A stretch of 64,000 nt of DNA from Palsa-965 sp044448685 (lineage in GTDB: Bacteria > Bacteroidota > Bacteroidia > Palsa-965), in NCBI GenBank assembly GCA_044448685.1, contig JBIOHC010000014.1, forward strand, positions 1-64,000, in the 5' to 3' direction. A program made the translations under genes and the position numbers. Below are positions 27,330 to 35,810 of this stretch, in pieces. Under the pieces are notes generated by a model. That model worked only from the letters and a program-made list of their open reading frames with translations. It made no database searches and was not told the DNA's origin. The stretch's first letter is position 1; each line of letters starts with the position of its first letter.

Positions 27330-28487
27330 TCAAATCCTGTTAATAATCTGCGCTGCTTTTTCAAGTGTAGCATCCTGTTTGGCAAAGCAAAAACGCAAAA
27401 CTTTGTTATCCGTTGGTTGGTGATAAAATACCGATACCGGAATGGAAGCCAGTTTGTATTCCTTTACCAGGCGAACGGCAAAATCAGTATCCTTCTCTTC
27501 ACTGATTCTGGAATAACCCAGGAGCTGAAAATAAGTACCTGCTGAAGGAAGACAGGTAAAGCGGGAGCCAGACACAAGCGTATTAAAGTAATCCCTCTTT
27601 TGCTGATAAAAAGCACCCAGATCAAGATAGTGTTGTTTATTTTTCAGATACGTTTCAAGGGCGTATTGAATCGGTGTATTCACTGAAAAAATAAGGAACT
27701 GGTGCACTTTCCGGAATTCTTCCATCAGATTTTTCGGACCCAGACAATATCCTGTCTTCCACCCTGTAGTATGAAATGTTTTACCGAAAGAGGAGATGAT
27801 AAAACTATGGTCGGCCAGGCCCGGGTAACGTGCAACACTTTCATGACGGTGTCCATCGAACAGAATATGCTCATAAACTTCATCACTCAGGATGACAATA
27901 TTCGTTCCTTTTGTCAGCTTTTCAAGCTTTTGCATATCGTCCGCCGTCAGAACACTTCCCGTAGGATTGTGAGGAGTATTGAGGATGATCATACGTGTAT
28001 GGTGATTGATCAGCTTCTGAACCTCGGTCCAGTCGATATTATAAGACGGGGCTTTTAACTGATAAAAAACAGCCTTACCTCCGTTGAGCTCTATGGCCGG
28101 AACATAACAGTCATAAGCGGGTTCAAACACCACTACTTCATCATCCTCTCTTATCAGGGCTGTAATGGCAGTGTAGATAGCCTGGGTACCTCCGGCAGTG
28201 ACGGTTATTTCAGTTTCCGGATCATAACTCATTCCATATAAGTCTTTCGTTTTTTCAGCTATACGCTCCCGTAGCGGAAGTATACCGGCCATAGGAGCAT
28301 ACTGATTCTGACCCTTGCGCATGCTTTCAAACACCAGATCCTGAAGCTTTTCATCGCAGGCAAAATCCGGGAAGCCCTGGCTCAGATTAATAGCCTGAAA
28401 TTCATTGGCAAGACGCGACATAATCGTGAAAATCGTAGTCCCTACCGTGGGCAGTTTACTGGTTATTACTTGTGGGAATAAAGGCAT
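27330..28487 (-). CDS. PLP-dependent aminotransferase, methionine aminotransferase type
   Basis: 385 residues, fold-type I class I/II aminotransferase. Visible motifs are INLSQGFPDFACDE, the PLP-anchoring NTPHNPTGS and LSDEVYEH, the Schiff-base lysine in SFGKTFHTTGWKTGY, and the carboxylate-binding Arg in VLRFCFAKQD. This subgroup (YbdL and relatives) uses methionine and aromatic amino acids with 2-oxo acids. Kynurenine aminotransferases belong to the same family, so that substrate cannot be excluded. The gene is convergent with the kinase gene (11 bp apart) and divergent from the SlyD-like gene. A TAAATTTG -7-like box lies at 28514-28507 on the minus strand. Confidence 0.9.
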   Translation of the reverse strand: MPLFPQVITSKLPTVGTTIFTIMSRLANEFQAINLSQGFPDFACDEKLQDLVFESMRKGQNQYAPMAGILPLRERIAEKTKDLYGMSYDPETEITVTAGGTQAIYTAITALIREDDEVVVFEPAYDCYVPAIELNGGKAVFYQLKAPSYNIDWTEVQKLINHHTRMIILNTPHNPTGSVLTADDMQKLEKLTKGTNIVILSDEVYEHILFDGHRHESVARYPGLADHSFIISSFGKTFHTTGWKTGYCLGPKNLMEEFRKVHQFLIFSVNTPIQYALETYLKNKQHYLDLGAFYQQKRDYFNTLVSGSRFTCLPSAGTYFQLLGYSRISEEKDTDFAVRLVKEYKLASIPVSVFYHQPTDNKVLRFCFAKQDATLEKAAQIINRI

Positions 28488-28581
28488 ATCCGTTCTGAAT
28501 GTTTATCAAATTTACCATAATATTGAAAGGGCTTCATCCCGGTCACATTAATTAATTTACCTTTACAAAAAAAAAATTAAA

Positions 28582-29100
28582 ATGACTATTGAAGGCAAAA
28601 AAGTCGTCTCTGTTTCCTACACTTTATTCACTCCCAGCAAACTCACCGGGGAGGATACCCTTGTTGAGAAAACAGAAGCGGAAAGTCCATTGGTATGGCT
28701 TTACGGTACCGGAAGCATGATTCCCGGTTTTGAACAGAATCTGCTGGGGAAAAAAGCTGGAGATCTCTTTGATTTCCTGATCCTTGCTGCCGATGGTTAC
28801 GGGCTATATGATGAAACCTATATTGCCAATGTACCGCTCGATGCTTTCCGCGGAAAAGATGGCAATATCGATTCTACAATTCTGAAAATCGGCAATACCA
28901 TCCCGATGATGGATAATAACGGCAATCACCTGCAGGGCGTTGTGAAAGAAGTTTCACTTGCCGATGTTAAGATGGATTTCAACCATCCTATGGCCGGCAA
29001 AGACCTTCATTTTACAGGCTCTATACTCGAAGTTCGTACGCCTTCAGCAGAAGAGCTGGATCACGGGCATGTACATGGGGCGGGAGGACATCATCACTAG
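28582..29100 (+). CDS. FKBP-type peptidyl-prolyl isomerase, SlyD-like
   Basis: 172 residues with the SlyD arrangement: an FKBP half (VSVSYTLFTPSKLTGEDTLVEKTE, LVWLYGTGSMIPGFEQNLLGKKAGD), an inserted chaperone (IF) domain around residues 75-125, and the return strand HPMAGKDLHFTGSILEVR. The tail is histidine-rich (DHGHVHGAGGHHH), as in metal-binding SlyD. It accelerates proline isomerisation in folding proteins in the cytoplasm and may store nickel or other metal. It is a single gene, followed by an intergenic inverted-repeat element. Confidence 0.92.
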   Translation: MTIEGKKVVSVSYTLFTPSKLTGEDTLVEKTEAESPLVWLYGTGSMIPGFEQNLLGKKAGDLFDFLILAADGYGLYDETYIANVPLDAFRGKDGNIDSTILKIGNTIPMMDNNGNHLQGVVKEVSLADVKMDFNHPMAGKDLHFTGSILEVRTPSAEELDHGHVHGAGGHHH

Positions 29101-29135
29101 GATTTATGCTTTTAGATTTGGGATTTAATGAGCAC

Positions 29136-29273
29136 TTTTGTCATTCTGAGCTACCTTGGGGGTGATTGTGGGAGAGCAGTAGCGAAGAATCTCCTTGGAA
29201 TTGCATTACGCAGATAGACTCTTCGGCACCGCAAACACCCTCGCCAACCGCAATGGGCCTCAGAATGACAAAA
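29136..29273. repeat. Intergenic inverted-repeat element, family 1 (copy A)
   Basis: The stretch begins TTTTGTCATTCTGAG and ends with its exact complement CTCAGAATGACAAAA, a 15-bp perfect terminal inverted repeat on a 138-bp element without coding capacity. It contains the internal block GCAGTAGCGAAGAATCTCC shared with the copy at 35259-35403. It fills the gap between the SlyD-like gene and the sdh terminator. Confidence 0.85.
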
Positions 29274-29289
29274 CAATACGTGGTAAAAA

Positions 29290-29323
29290 GAAAGAGCCCG
29301 AGACATTAAGTCCGGGCTCTTGT
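29290..29323 (-). terminator. Terminator of the sdhCAB operon
   Basis: AAGAGCCCG and CGGGCTCTT arms (9 bp) enclose a 12-base loop. On the minus strand they are followed by TTCTTTTTACC, about 20 bp past the sdhB stop. Confidence 0.8.
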
Positions 29324-29344
29324 AAAACTGGTAATTCTATTCTT

Positions 29345-30088
29345 TTAATCCACGATATTCGCCACGAAGAACTCCCGGTTCATACGGGCGATATTCTCGA
29401 GGGAAATTCCTTTAGGACATTCTATTTCACAGGCACCGGTATTGGAGCAGTTTCCGAAACCTTCCTTATCCATCTGAGCCACCATTTCCTTTACGCGCAT
29501 AGTGGCTTCTACCTTGCCCTGTGGCAATAAAGCCAGCTGACTAACCTTTGCCGAAACGAAGAGCATAGCCGATCCGTTTTTGCAGGTAGCCACACAGGCA
29601 CCGCAACCTATACAGGCAGCTGCATCAAATGCTTTATCTGCATCGGGCTTTGGAATGGGAATATTGTTTGCATCCTGAGCATTGCCGGCATTGACAGAGA
29701 TAAATCCTCCGGAAGCTATGATACGGTCAAAGGCGGAACGATCCACCACCAGATCTTTCACCACCGGGAAAGCCTGAGCCCTCCAGGGTTCAACGACAAT
29801 GGTATCGCCGTCTTTGAACGAGCGCATATGCAGCTGGCAGGTTGTAATACCTTGTTTGGGGCCATGAGGGCGACCGTTGATAAACATGGAACACATACCG
29901 CAGATACCTTCCCTGCAGTCGTGGTCAAAAGCAATGGGGACTTCCCCTTTATTGATGAGTTGCTCATTGAGTACATCAAACATTTCCAGGAAGGACATAT
30001 CTTCCGAAATATCCTTCACCGGATAGGTTACCAGATTACCGGCTTCCTTGCCGCTGTTTTGTCTCCAGACTTTTAATGTCAGATTCAT
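29345..30088 (-). CDS. sdhB: Succinate dehydrogenase / fumarate reductase iron-sulfur subunit
   Basis: 247 residues. The [2Fe-2S] ligands are in CREGICGMC, and the two ferredoxin-type clusters are in CIGCGACVATCKNGS and CSNTGACEIECPKGI, so all three electron-transfer centres are present. It carries electrons from the flavoprotein to the membrane cytochrome b and menaquinone. Its start is 6 bp after the sdhA stop (gene order C-A-B, usual for Bacteroidota), and a terminator follows the stop. Confidence 0.96.
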   Translation of the reverse strand: MNLTLKVWRQNSGKEAGNLVTYPVKDISEDMSFLEMFDVLNEQLINKGEVPIAFDHDCREGICGMCSMFINGRPHGPKQGITTCQLHMRSFKDGDTIVVEPWRAQAFPVVKDLVVDRSAFDRIIASGGFISVNAGNAQDANNIPIPKPDADKAFDAAACIGCGACVATCKNGSAMLFVSAKVSQLALLPQGKVEATMRVKEMVAQMDKEGFGNCSNTGACEIECPKGISLENIARMNREFFVANIVD

Positions 30089-30094
30089 GCTTTT

Positions 30095-32074
30095 TTATTT
30101 ATAAGAGCGTTGACTTGGATGCACCACATCGAAATTCAGTTCTTCCTTATGCAGTTCGAAACTGCCTTCAGCTTTGTATTCCCAGGCAGCTACGAAAGCG
30201 AATTTATCATCATCGCGTTTAGCTTCCCCGTCTTCAGTCTGGTATTCTTCTCTGAAATGTCCTCCGCAGCTTTCCTGACGTTGCAGGGCATCCATACACA
30301 TGAGTTCACCCAGTTCAATAAAGTCGGCCACCCGAACAGCTTTTTCCAGTTCCGGATTGAATTCATTGGGTTTACCTGTTACACGTACATCCTTCCAGAA
30401 CTCGGCACGCAGGTCACGGATTTCCGTAATAGCTTCTTTCAGTCCTTTTTCATTTCGGGCCATACCGCATTTATCCCACATGATCTTGCCGAGGCGTTTG
30501 TGAAAATGATCCACACTGTGTGTGCCTTTGATTGCAAATAATTTATCAATGGTATCCTGAACATGTTTCTCCGCTTCTGCAAAAGCAGCATGATCGGTTG
30601 GGATAGCCTTGGTACGTATTTCATTGCTGAGATAAGATCCGATGGTATAAGGAATGATAAAATATCCGTCGGCAAGGCCCTGCATAAGAGCTGAAGCCCC
30701 TAAACGGTTTGCTCCGTGATCGCTGAAATTGGCTTCACCGAGGGCATACATACCCGGAACGGTGGTCATCAGGTTATAATCAACCCACAATCCGCCCATG
30801 GTATAGTGTACGGCAGGGTAAATACGCATAGGCATCTGGTAAGGGTCTTCACCGGTAATCTGTTTATACATATCAAACAGGTTTCCGTATTTCTCCTTCA
30901 CCACATCCATTCCGTGTTTCTTGATTTCTCCGGCAGAAGGGGTGGAGATTCCCAGTTTCAGGCATTGCTGTTTTCCATAGCGTTCGAAAGCTGCTGCAAA
31001 ATCCAGGTATACAGCCATTTTTGAATTACCTACACCATAGCCTGCATCGCAGCGTTCTTTGGCAGCACGGGAAGCTACGTCGCGCGGCACAAGATTACCG
31101 AAAGCAGGATATCTGCGCTCCAGGTAATAATCCCTTTCTTCCTCCGGTATATCAACAGCTTTGCGTTTGTCGTCTTTCTGTTTTGGAACCCAGATTCGTC
31201 CATCATTACGGAGGGATTCTGACATCAATGTCAGCTTACTCTGGTGATCACCGGAAACCGGTATACAGGTCGGGTGTATCTGCGTAAAGCAGGGATTTCC
31301 AAAATAGGCTCCTTTTTTATGTGCTTTCCAGGCTGCTGTGGCATTGCTTCCCATTGCATTGGTGGAAAGATAAAATACGTTTCCATACCCGCCGGAACAG
31401 ATCAGTACTGCATGACCGAAATGACGCTCCAGCTTACCGCTGATGAGGTCGCGGGCAATGATACCACGTGCTTTTCCATCTATCAGCACCACTTCAAGCA
31501 TTTCATGACGGGAGCACATTTCCACATTCCCCAATCCTACCTGTCTTTCCAGAGAGCTGTAGGCTCCGAGGAGTAATTGCTGACCTGTTTGTCCTGCAGC
31601 ATAAAAAGTACGCTGTACCTGTGTACCTCCGAAAGAGCGGTTGCTGAGCAACCCTCCGTATTCACGGGCCAGAGGAACACCCTGGGCCACACACTGGTCA
31701 ATGATATTCGCGCTTACTTCGGCCAGGCGGTATACGTTGGCTTCACGGGCACGGTAGTCTCCTCCTTTAACGGTATCGTAGAAGAGACGGTAAACACTGT
31801 CCCCATCGTTCTGATAGTTCTTGGCCGCATTGATACCCCCCTGGGCTGCGATAGAGTGAGCCCTGCGAGGAGAATCCTGAAAGCAGAAACATTTAACCTT
31901 GTAGCCCAGCTCGGCCAGGGTAGACGCAGCAGATGCTCCGGCCAGGCCGGAACCAACCACAATAATTTCAATGCTGCGCTTGTTGGCTGGATTTACCAGT
32001 GGCACGGATGAACGGTACGTTGTCCATTTTTCAGCCAGGGTACCTGCGGGAATTTTAGAATCTACTTTTAACAT
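30095..32074 (-). CDS. sdhA: Succinate dehydrogenase / fumarate reductase flavoprotein subunit
   Basis: 659 residues, the length typical of B-type enzymes. The FAD-binding motif VVGSGLAGASAASTLAELG is near residue 40, the flavinylation-type block is SIAAQGGINAAKNY, the active-site region is HPTCIPVSGDHQSKLTLMSE, and the C-terminal part has FSDHGANRLGASALMQGLADG. It oxidises succinate to fumarate (or the reverse) on the cytoplasmic face of the membrane. It is the middle gene of the sdhCAB operon, 24 bp after sdhC. Confidence 0.96.
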   Translation of the reverse strand: MLKVDSKIPAGTLAEKWTTYRSSVPLVNPANKRSIEIIVVGSGLAGASAASTLAELGYKVKCFCFQDSPRRAHSIAAQGGINAAKNYQNDGDSVYRLFYDTVKGGDYRAREANVYRLAEVSANIIDQCVAQGVPLAREYGGLLSNRSFGGTQVQRTFYAAGQTGQQLLLGAYSSLERQVGLGNVEMCSRHEMLEVVLIDGKARGIIARDLISGKLERHFGHAVLICSGGYGNVFYLSTNAMGSNATAAWKAHKKGAYFGNPCFTQIHPTCIPVSGDHQSKLTLMSESLRNDGRIWVPKQKDDKRKAVDIPEEERDYYLERRYPAFGNLVPRDVASRAAKERCDAGYGVGNSKMAVYLDFAAAFERYGKQQCLKLGISTPSAGEIKKHGMDVVKEKYGNLFDMYKQITGEDPYQMPMRIYPAVHYTMGGLWVDYNLMTTVPGMYALGEANFSDHGANRLGASALMQGLADGYFIIPYTIGSYLSNEIRTKAIPTDHAAFAEAEKHVQDTIDKLFAIKGTHSVDHFHKRLGKIMWDKCGMARNEKGLKEAITEIRDLRAEFWKDVRVTGKPNEFNPELEKAVRVADFIELGELMCMDALQRQESCGGHFREEYQTEDGEAKRDDDKFAFVAAWEYKAEGSFELHKEELNFDVVHPSQRSYK

Positions 32075-32098
32075 AGCATGAATTGCTTATCAATGAAC

Positions 32099-32764
32099 TT
32101 ATTTGATCAGGTGCGCATACATAAAGATGGGCATCAATGCGAAAATGAATGGGATAACAAGGGCAAAAATGAATCCGGCTTTTTTGATAAAGGGGGTGTA
32201 ATTTTTATGGTTCCAGCCCAGTGTCTGGAAAGCCGCTGAAACACCATGCATGAGATGGTAAGACAAGGAAACCATACCCGCACAATAGATAATCACCACC
32301 CAAAGCTGGCTGAAGGAAACCTTCATCTCATCAAACAGGGTGTGCTGAGTAAGTCCGGTGAAACGCGTCTTGAGCCAGAAATGACCCAGGTGAATAATCA
32401 GAAACATCAGGATAAGTGTACCCAGCAAACCCATCCAGCGTGAGTACCATTTACTGTTGGAAGCTCCGTTATTGACTGCATACTTTACCGGACGGGCCTT
32501 GTTATTACCGATGGTAAGCAACAGAGCCTGAACAATATGAACGACAATACCTGCAAAAAGGACTATTTCCATGGCCCGGATGAGCCAGTTCGTACTCATG
32601 AATTCGGCTGCCACGTTGAAAGTGGCACCTCCGTCGTTGAAGAAGATACATGCATTGACACCGCAGTGTACTATCAGGAATACAACCAGGAAAAGGCCTG
32701 TAATGCCCATGATCAGTTTTTTACCGATGGAGGACTGCAGGAAGGAATTTGAATCGCTGCTCAT
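32099..32764 (-). CDS. sdhC: Succinate dehydrogenase cytochrome b subunit (B-type)
   Basis: 221 residues with five hydrophobic helices, as in the single-subunit di-heme cytochrome b of B-type complexes: GKKLIMGITGLFLVVFLIVH, IVLFAGIVVHIVQALLLTIG, GTLILMFLIIHLGHFWLK, VVIIYCAGMVSLSYHLMHG and GFIFALVIPFIFALMPIF. Histidines in helices 1, 2, 3 and 4 are candidates for heme ligands. It anchors the complex and reduces menaquinone. It is the first gene of the operon, with a good promoter about 70 bp upstream. Confidence 0.95.
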   Translation of the reverse strand: MSSDSNSFLQSSIGKKLIMGITGLFLVVFLIVHCGVNACIFFNDGGATFNVAAEFMSTNWLIRAMEIVLFAGIVVHIVQALLLTIGNNKARPVKYAVNNGASNSKWYSRWMGLLGTLILMFLIIHLGHFWLKTRFTGLTQHTLFDEMKVSFSQLWVVIIYCAGMVSLSYHLMHGVSAAFQTLGWNHKNYTPFIKKAGFIFALVIPFIFALMPIFMYAHLIK

Positions 32765-32828
32765 AAGTTATGGAATGGATGGTATATAGCGTTGAAAGGC
32801 ATTCTGAAAATCAATCAGTTTCAGCCCG

Positions 32829-32859
32829 CAAATGTATAGTCCCTGAGCATTTTTATCAA
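32829..32859 (-). promoter_or_regulatory. Promoter of the sdhCAB operon
   Basis: On the minus strand TTG (32859-32857) and TACATTTG (32836-32829) are separated by exactly 20 bp, matching the Bacteroidota housekeeping form TTTG-N19/21-TAnnTTTG. The start codon is 64 bp further on. Confidence 0.7.
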
Positions 32860-32890
32860 GAATAACTTAAGAATATTTATGCACCGTTTT

Positions 32891-32917
32891 CCTAATCAAT
32901 AATTATTCTAAATTAGG
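32891..32917. promoter_or_regulatory. Dyad-symmetric site between sdhC and pepP
   Basis: CCTAAT and ATTAGG arms enclose the inner palindrome AATAATTATT. The site sits in the 200-bp divergent control region, upstream of both the sdh promoter and a TATTTTTG box (32935-32942) in front of pepP. It could be an operator or simply AT-rich spacer. Confidence 0.3.
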
Positions 32918-32964
32918 AATCGGGGTGAATTTTGTATTTTTGATTCTTCACTGATACTGATCAT

Positions 32965-34254
32965 ATGAAATACCAGCCTATTCCATCCCGTCTTTTCATA
33001 GAGAACCGTAAGCGATTTACCAAAAAACTGAAACCTAACTCACTGGCTGTCTTCAACTCCAACGATTTTATGCCTACCAGTGCCGACGGGACCATGGCTT
33101 TTATTCAAAGCTCGGATCTGTTTTACCTCAGCGGGATAGACCAGGAAGAAAGCATCCTCCTCCTTTACCCTGAAGCACAGAATCCGGCCCACAGGGAAAT
33201 ACTTTTTCTGAAAGAAACCAACGAACATATTGCAATTTGGGAGGGTCATAAATATACCAAGGCAGAAGCCACGGAAACATCGGGTATCAAGACTATTTAC
33301 TGGCTTTCCATGTTCAGTTCCGTATTCAATACTCTGATGGGAGAGGCTGAGCGGATTTATCTCAATACCAACGAACATGCAAGGGCCGTGGTGGAAGTAC
33401 AGACCCGGGAAGCCCGGTTTGTCAAATCCTGCCGGGAGAAATACCCCCTTCATACCTATAAGCGTTCTGCACCGATTATGCATGACCTGCGGGCCATCAA
33501 ATCCAAATCCGAGGTGGATCTGATACAGCAGGCCTGCAACATAACCGAAAAAGGTTTCCGCCGCCTGCTTAAGTTTGTAAAACCAGGGGTATGGGAATAT
33601 GAAATTGAAGCTGAGCTGGTTCATGAGTTCATCCGTAACCGCTCCCGTGGTTTTGCCTACGGACCAATCATCGCTTCCGGAGCCAGTGCCTGTGTGCTGC
33701 ACTATACGGAGAACAACCGCCAATGCAAGGCCGGTGATGTGATCCTGCTCGATGTAGCGGCCGAATACGGCAATTACGCTTCAGACCTTACACGCTGCCT
33801 GCCTGTAAGCGGTAAATTCACCAAGCGCCAGCGTGCTGTGTATGATGCTGTACTGCGTGTCATGAAAGGTGCTACAGCCATGCTTAAGCCGGGTAATAAG
33901 CTGGATACCTATCATACTGCAGTCGGCAAAATGATGGAAGAAGAGTTGATCAAACTCAAACTCCTTAAACTGAGTGATGTAAAAAAACAGGATCCGGCCA
34001 ATCCACTTTACAAGAAGTATTTCATGCATGGCACCTCCCATTACCTGGGTCTGGATGTACATGATGTGGGCAGCCGCTACCGTACCTTTGAAGAAGGTAT
34101 GGTATTCACCTGCGAGCCGGGAATCTATATACCGGATGAAAATCTGGGGATCCGACTGGAGAATGATATCCTGATAACGGCACGAGGTCCGCAGGATCTG
34201 ATGAAAAACATACCCCTTGAAGCGGAAGAGATCGAGAGCCTGATGCATGCCTGA
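32965..34254 (+). CDS. pepP: Xaa-Pro aminopeptidase (aminopeptidase P, M24B)
   Basis: 429 residues with the aminopeptidase P N-terminal domain (FTKKLKPNSLAVFNSNDFMPTS ... DLFYLSGIDQEESILLLYPE) and a C-terminal pita-bread metallopeptidase. The dinuclear metal ligands are visible: Asp in LLDVAAEYGNYASDLTR (two Asp), His in MHGTSHYLGLDVHD, Glu in FTCEPGIYI and Glu in IRLENDILIT. It removes N-terminal residues preceding proline in the cytoplasm. The next gene starts 24 bp downstream, so the two are probably cotranscribed. Confidence 0.94.
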   Translation: MKYQPIPSRLFIENRKRFTKKLKPNSLAVFNSNDFMPTSADGTMAFIQSSDLFYLSGIDQEESILLLYPEAQNPAHREILFLKETNEHIAIWEGHKYTKAEATETSGIKTIYWLSMFSSVFNTLMGEAERIYLNTNEHARAVVEVQTREARFVKSCREKYPLHTYKRSAPIMHDLRAIKSKSEVDLIQQACNITEKGFRRLLKFVKPGVWEYEIEAELVHEFIRNRSRGFAYGPIIASGASACVLHYTENNRQCKAGDVILLDVAAEYGNYASDLTRCLPVSGKFTKRQRAVYDAVLRVMKGATAMLKPGNKLDTYHTAVGKMMEEELIKLKLLKLSDVKKQDPANPLYKKYFMHGTSHYLGLDVHDVGSRYRTFEEGMVFTCEPGIYIPDENLGIRLENDILITARGPQDLMKNIPLEAEEIESLMHA

Positions 34255-34278
34255 TACTACGGACATTTATTCCATACC

Positions 34279-35079
34279 ATGACAGGGTACGCCCCTTTCC
34301 GGCAGATACAGATTCGTTATTCAGATACCGGCCGGGGCCGGGTAATTGTCTTGTTGCATGGGTTTCCGGAAACAATGGAGATCTGGGATGAGTTCTCTGT
34401 AAAGCTTGCCCGGCATTTCCGTATTATTGCCATAGACCTTCCCGGTCATGGTGAAACACCTCCTATCGGTTATCAGCACAGTATGGAACTGATGGCTGAA
34501 GCGGTAAAGGCTGTGATGAATCACCTTCATTTAAGGCGTTATGTGCTTGTCGGCCATAGTATGGGAGGATATGTAGCCCTTGCTTTTGCCGAACTCTATC
34601 ATGATCAGCTTAGCGGGCTCTGCCTCTTCCATTCCACTCCTTATTCAGACAGTACCGAAAAGAAAGCCGACAGACTCAAAGCCATTGCTCTTGTAAAAGA
34701 AGATACCCGTCACTATGTAAATGATGTGGTAACAGGTCTTTTTGCCCCTCATAACCGCCCTTTGTTTAAGGAAGACATACGGGAACTCAAACATATTGCC
34801 CAGGGCATTTCCCGCCAGGGTATTGTTAATGCACTTCATGGAATGAAAGACAGACCCAAGCGGGACTGGGTGCTGCAATATTCCGACTATCCTGTTTTGT
34901 ATATCCTGGGTAAACACGACAGCATTGTTCCTTTTGATCTTGTGATGGAGCAGACCAAACAGGTCAAAGATGCGGAGGTGTTGGTTCTTGAGCAAGCCGG
35001 CCATATGGGGTTTATTGAAGAGAAAAATAAATGTCAGGATGCGTTGCTGAAGTTTGCGAGACGGTGCTTTAGGGCTTGA
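34279..35079 (+). CDS. Alpha/beta-hydrolase fold protein
   Basis: 266 residues. The nucleophile elbow GHSMGG (Ser at about residue 95) follows LRRYVLV, the oxyanion region is VLLHGFPETMEIWD, and the acid and histidine of the triad are in GKHDSIVPFD and QAGHMGFIEEK. It resembles epoxide-hydrolase/haloalkane-type or esterase-like soluble hydrolases. The substrate cannot be read from the sequence. It probably shares a transcript with pepP (24 bp gap). Confidence 0.85.
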   Translation: MTGYAPFRQIQIRYSDTGRGRVIVLLHGFPETMEIWDEFSVKLARHFRIIAIDLPGHGETPPIGYQHSMELMAEAVKAVMNHLHLRRYVLVGHSMGGYVALAFAELYHDQLSGLCLFHSTPYSDSTEKKADRLKAIALVKEDTRHYVNDVVTGLFAPHNRPLFKEDIRELKHIAQGISRQGIVNALHGMKDRPKRDWVLQYSDYPVLYILGKHDSIVPFDLVMEQTKQVKDAEVLVLEQAGHMGFIEEKNKCQDALLKFARRCFRA

Positions 35080-35106
35080 TTGATCATCAGGCTCACGCCT
35101 CAAAGC

Positions 35107-35152
35107 CATAGAACGCGGATTATCATGATTCTAATGATGAAAAATGATTTCA
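35107..35152. repeat. Intergenic repeat family 2 (partial copy)
   Basis: ATAGAACGCGGATTATCATG at the start matches the element at 44708-44807 (ATAGAACGCTGATTATCATG). Here the sequence decays after about 46 bp, directly upstream of family 1 element copies. Confidence 0.6.
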
Positions 35153-35193
35153 GGGTTATTCGAGAATCAGTAGACACGTTTGGTTGATTTTTA

Positions 35194-35229
35194 TTTTGTC
35201 ATCCTGAGCCACCTTGGGGCTAGCAGGCG
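35194..35229. repeat. Family 1 repeat, solitary left end
   Basis: TTTTGTCATCCTGAGCCACC followed by TTGGGGCTAGC is the left terminus of family 1 without a right end. The same 30-bp stretch recurs 65 bp downstream as the start of a full element, and both copies are preceded by TTTGGTTGAT, so part of the element was duplicated in place. Confidence 0.75.
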
Positions 35230-35258
35230 CGTTTGGTTGATAGTGTGAGGGCGCTTTA

Positions 35259-35403
35259 TTTTGTCATCCTGAGCCACCTTGGGGCTAGCTTGTGTGAGGG
35301 CAGTGGCGAAGGATCTCCCTGGATAAGATTTGGGATGCTACTTCGAGGAGATTCTTCGCTACTACTCCCCTCCTGTCCGCCCCAAGGTAGCTCAGAATGA
35401 CAA
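35259..35403. repeat. Intergenic inverted-repeat element, family 1 (copy B)
   Basis: A 145-bp element with long inverted ends (TTGTCATCCTGAGCCACCTT ... pairing with AAGGTAGCTCAGAATGACAA) and a second inner pair GCGAAGGATCTCC / GGAGATTCTTCGC. The whole element can fold into one long hairpin. It has no coding capacity and resembles a MITE or REP-type element. Confidence 0.85.
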
Positions 35404-35428
35404 GTCCGAATAGCAACCCTATACCAAC

Positions 35429-35463
35429 AAAAAAAGCCCTGACCTTACCGTCAGAGCTTTTTT
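35429..35463 (-). terminator. Terminator after the 41-residue microprotein
   Basis: GCTCTGAC and GTCAGGGC arms (one mismatch) lie between an A run and a T run of seven. On the minus strand it sits 20 bp past the stop of the small membrane-protein ORF, supporting that ORF as a transcribed unit. Confidence 0.7.
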
Positions 35464-35482
35464 CCCAAACCAAAACATGTGC

Positions 35483-35608
35483 TTATAAAACTGTATTCAG
35501 CACATGGTATACAACGAATCCAAACGTAATAACAATTGCGGCAAGGAGGCTGAGCCTCAAAGAACCATCCTCATCGCTCCGGTTCTTTTTTACAACTTGA
35601 TTTTTCAT
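35483..35608 (-). CDS. Small single-span membrane protein (41 aa)
   Basis: ATG at 35608 opens a 41-residue frame: a charged head (MKNQVVKKNRSDEDGS) followed by a hydrophobic helix (LSLLAAIVITFGFVVYHVL). The positive head predicts the N-terminus in the cytoplasm. A rho-independent terminator follows 20 bp after the stop and there is no competing ORF, which argues for a real gene. Twin GC-rich hairpins lie upstream. Function unknown; many such microproteins modulate membrane complexes, but nothing here says which. Confidence 0.55.
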   Translation of the reverse strand: MKNQVVKKNRSDEDGSLRLSLLAAIVITFGFVVYHVLNTVL

Positions 35609-35695
35609 GGTGTTAAGGTTTACTTGGTGAATACTAAGTACCGTTTCTTCCATGTTCTGTTGTGTTAAGGTGAAGAGAATGAAGTGGCAGTAATC

Positions 35696-35736
35696 CCGGC
35701 CGGGCTGGTATCATCCCCATAATACCAGCCGGCCGG
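35696..35736. repeat. GC-rich hairpin 1 with loop CATCCCCATA
   Basis: The right arm ATACCAGCCGGCCGG pairs with a left arm carrying one bulged G. The loop is nearly identical to that of the second hairpin 75 bp downstream. It is too stable to be chance in this AT-richer intergenic region. Strand of action unknown. Confidence 0.7.
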
Positions 35737-35810
35737 TTTCCTGTTTTAAGCGAAGCACAAAATATATGAACGATAAAGCGTTTGAAGATCTTTTCTTTTT
35801 AAGGTTTCCT

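Noticed and set aside
27330..28487. Assigning the aminotransferase to the kynurenine pathway
   Set aside because: It lies 30 kb from the dioxygenase/decarboxylase pair, and the family covers methionine and aromatic substrates; sequence alone does not decide.
29195..29530. 111-residue plus-strand frame across the sdh terminator
   Set aside because: It runs through a family 1 repeat, a terminator hairpin and the antisense of sdhB; it is a chance frame.
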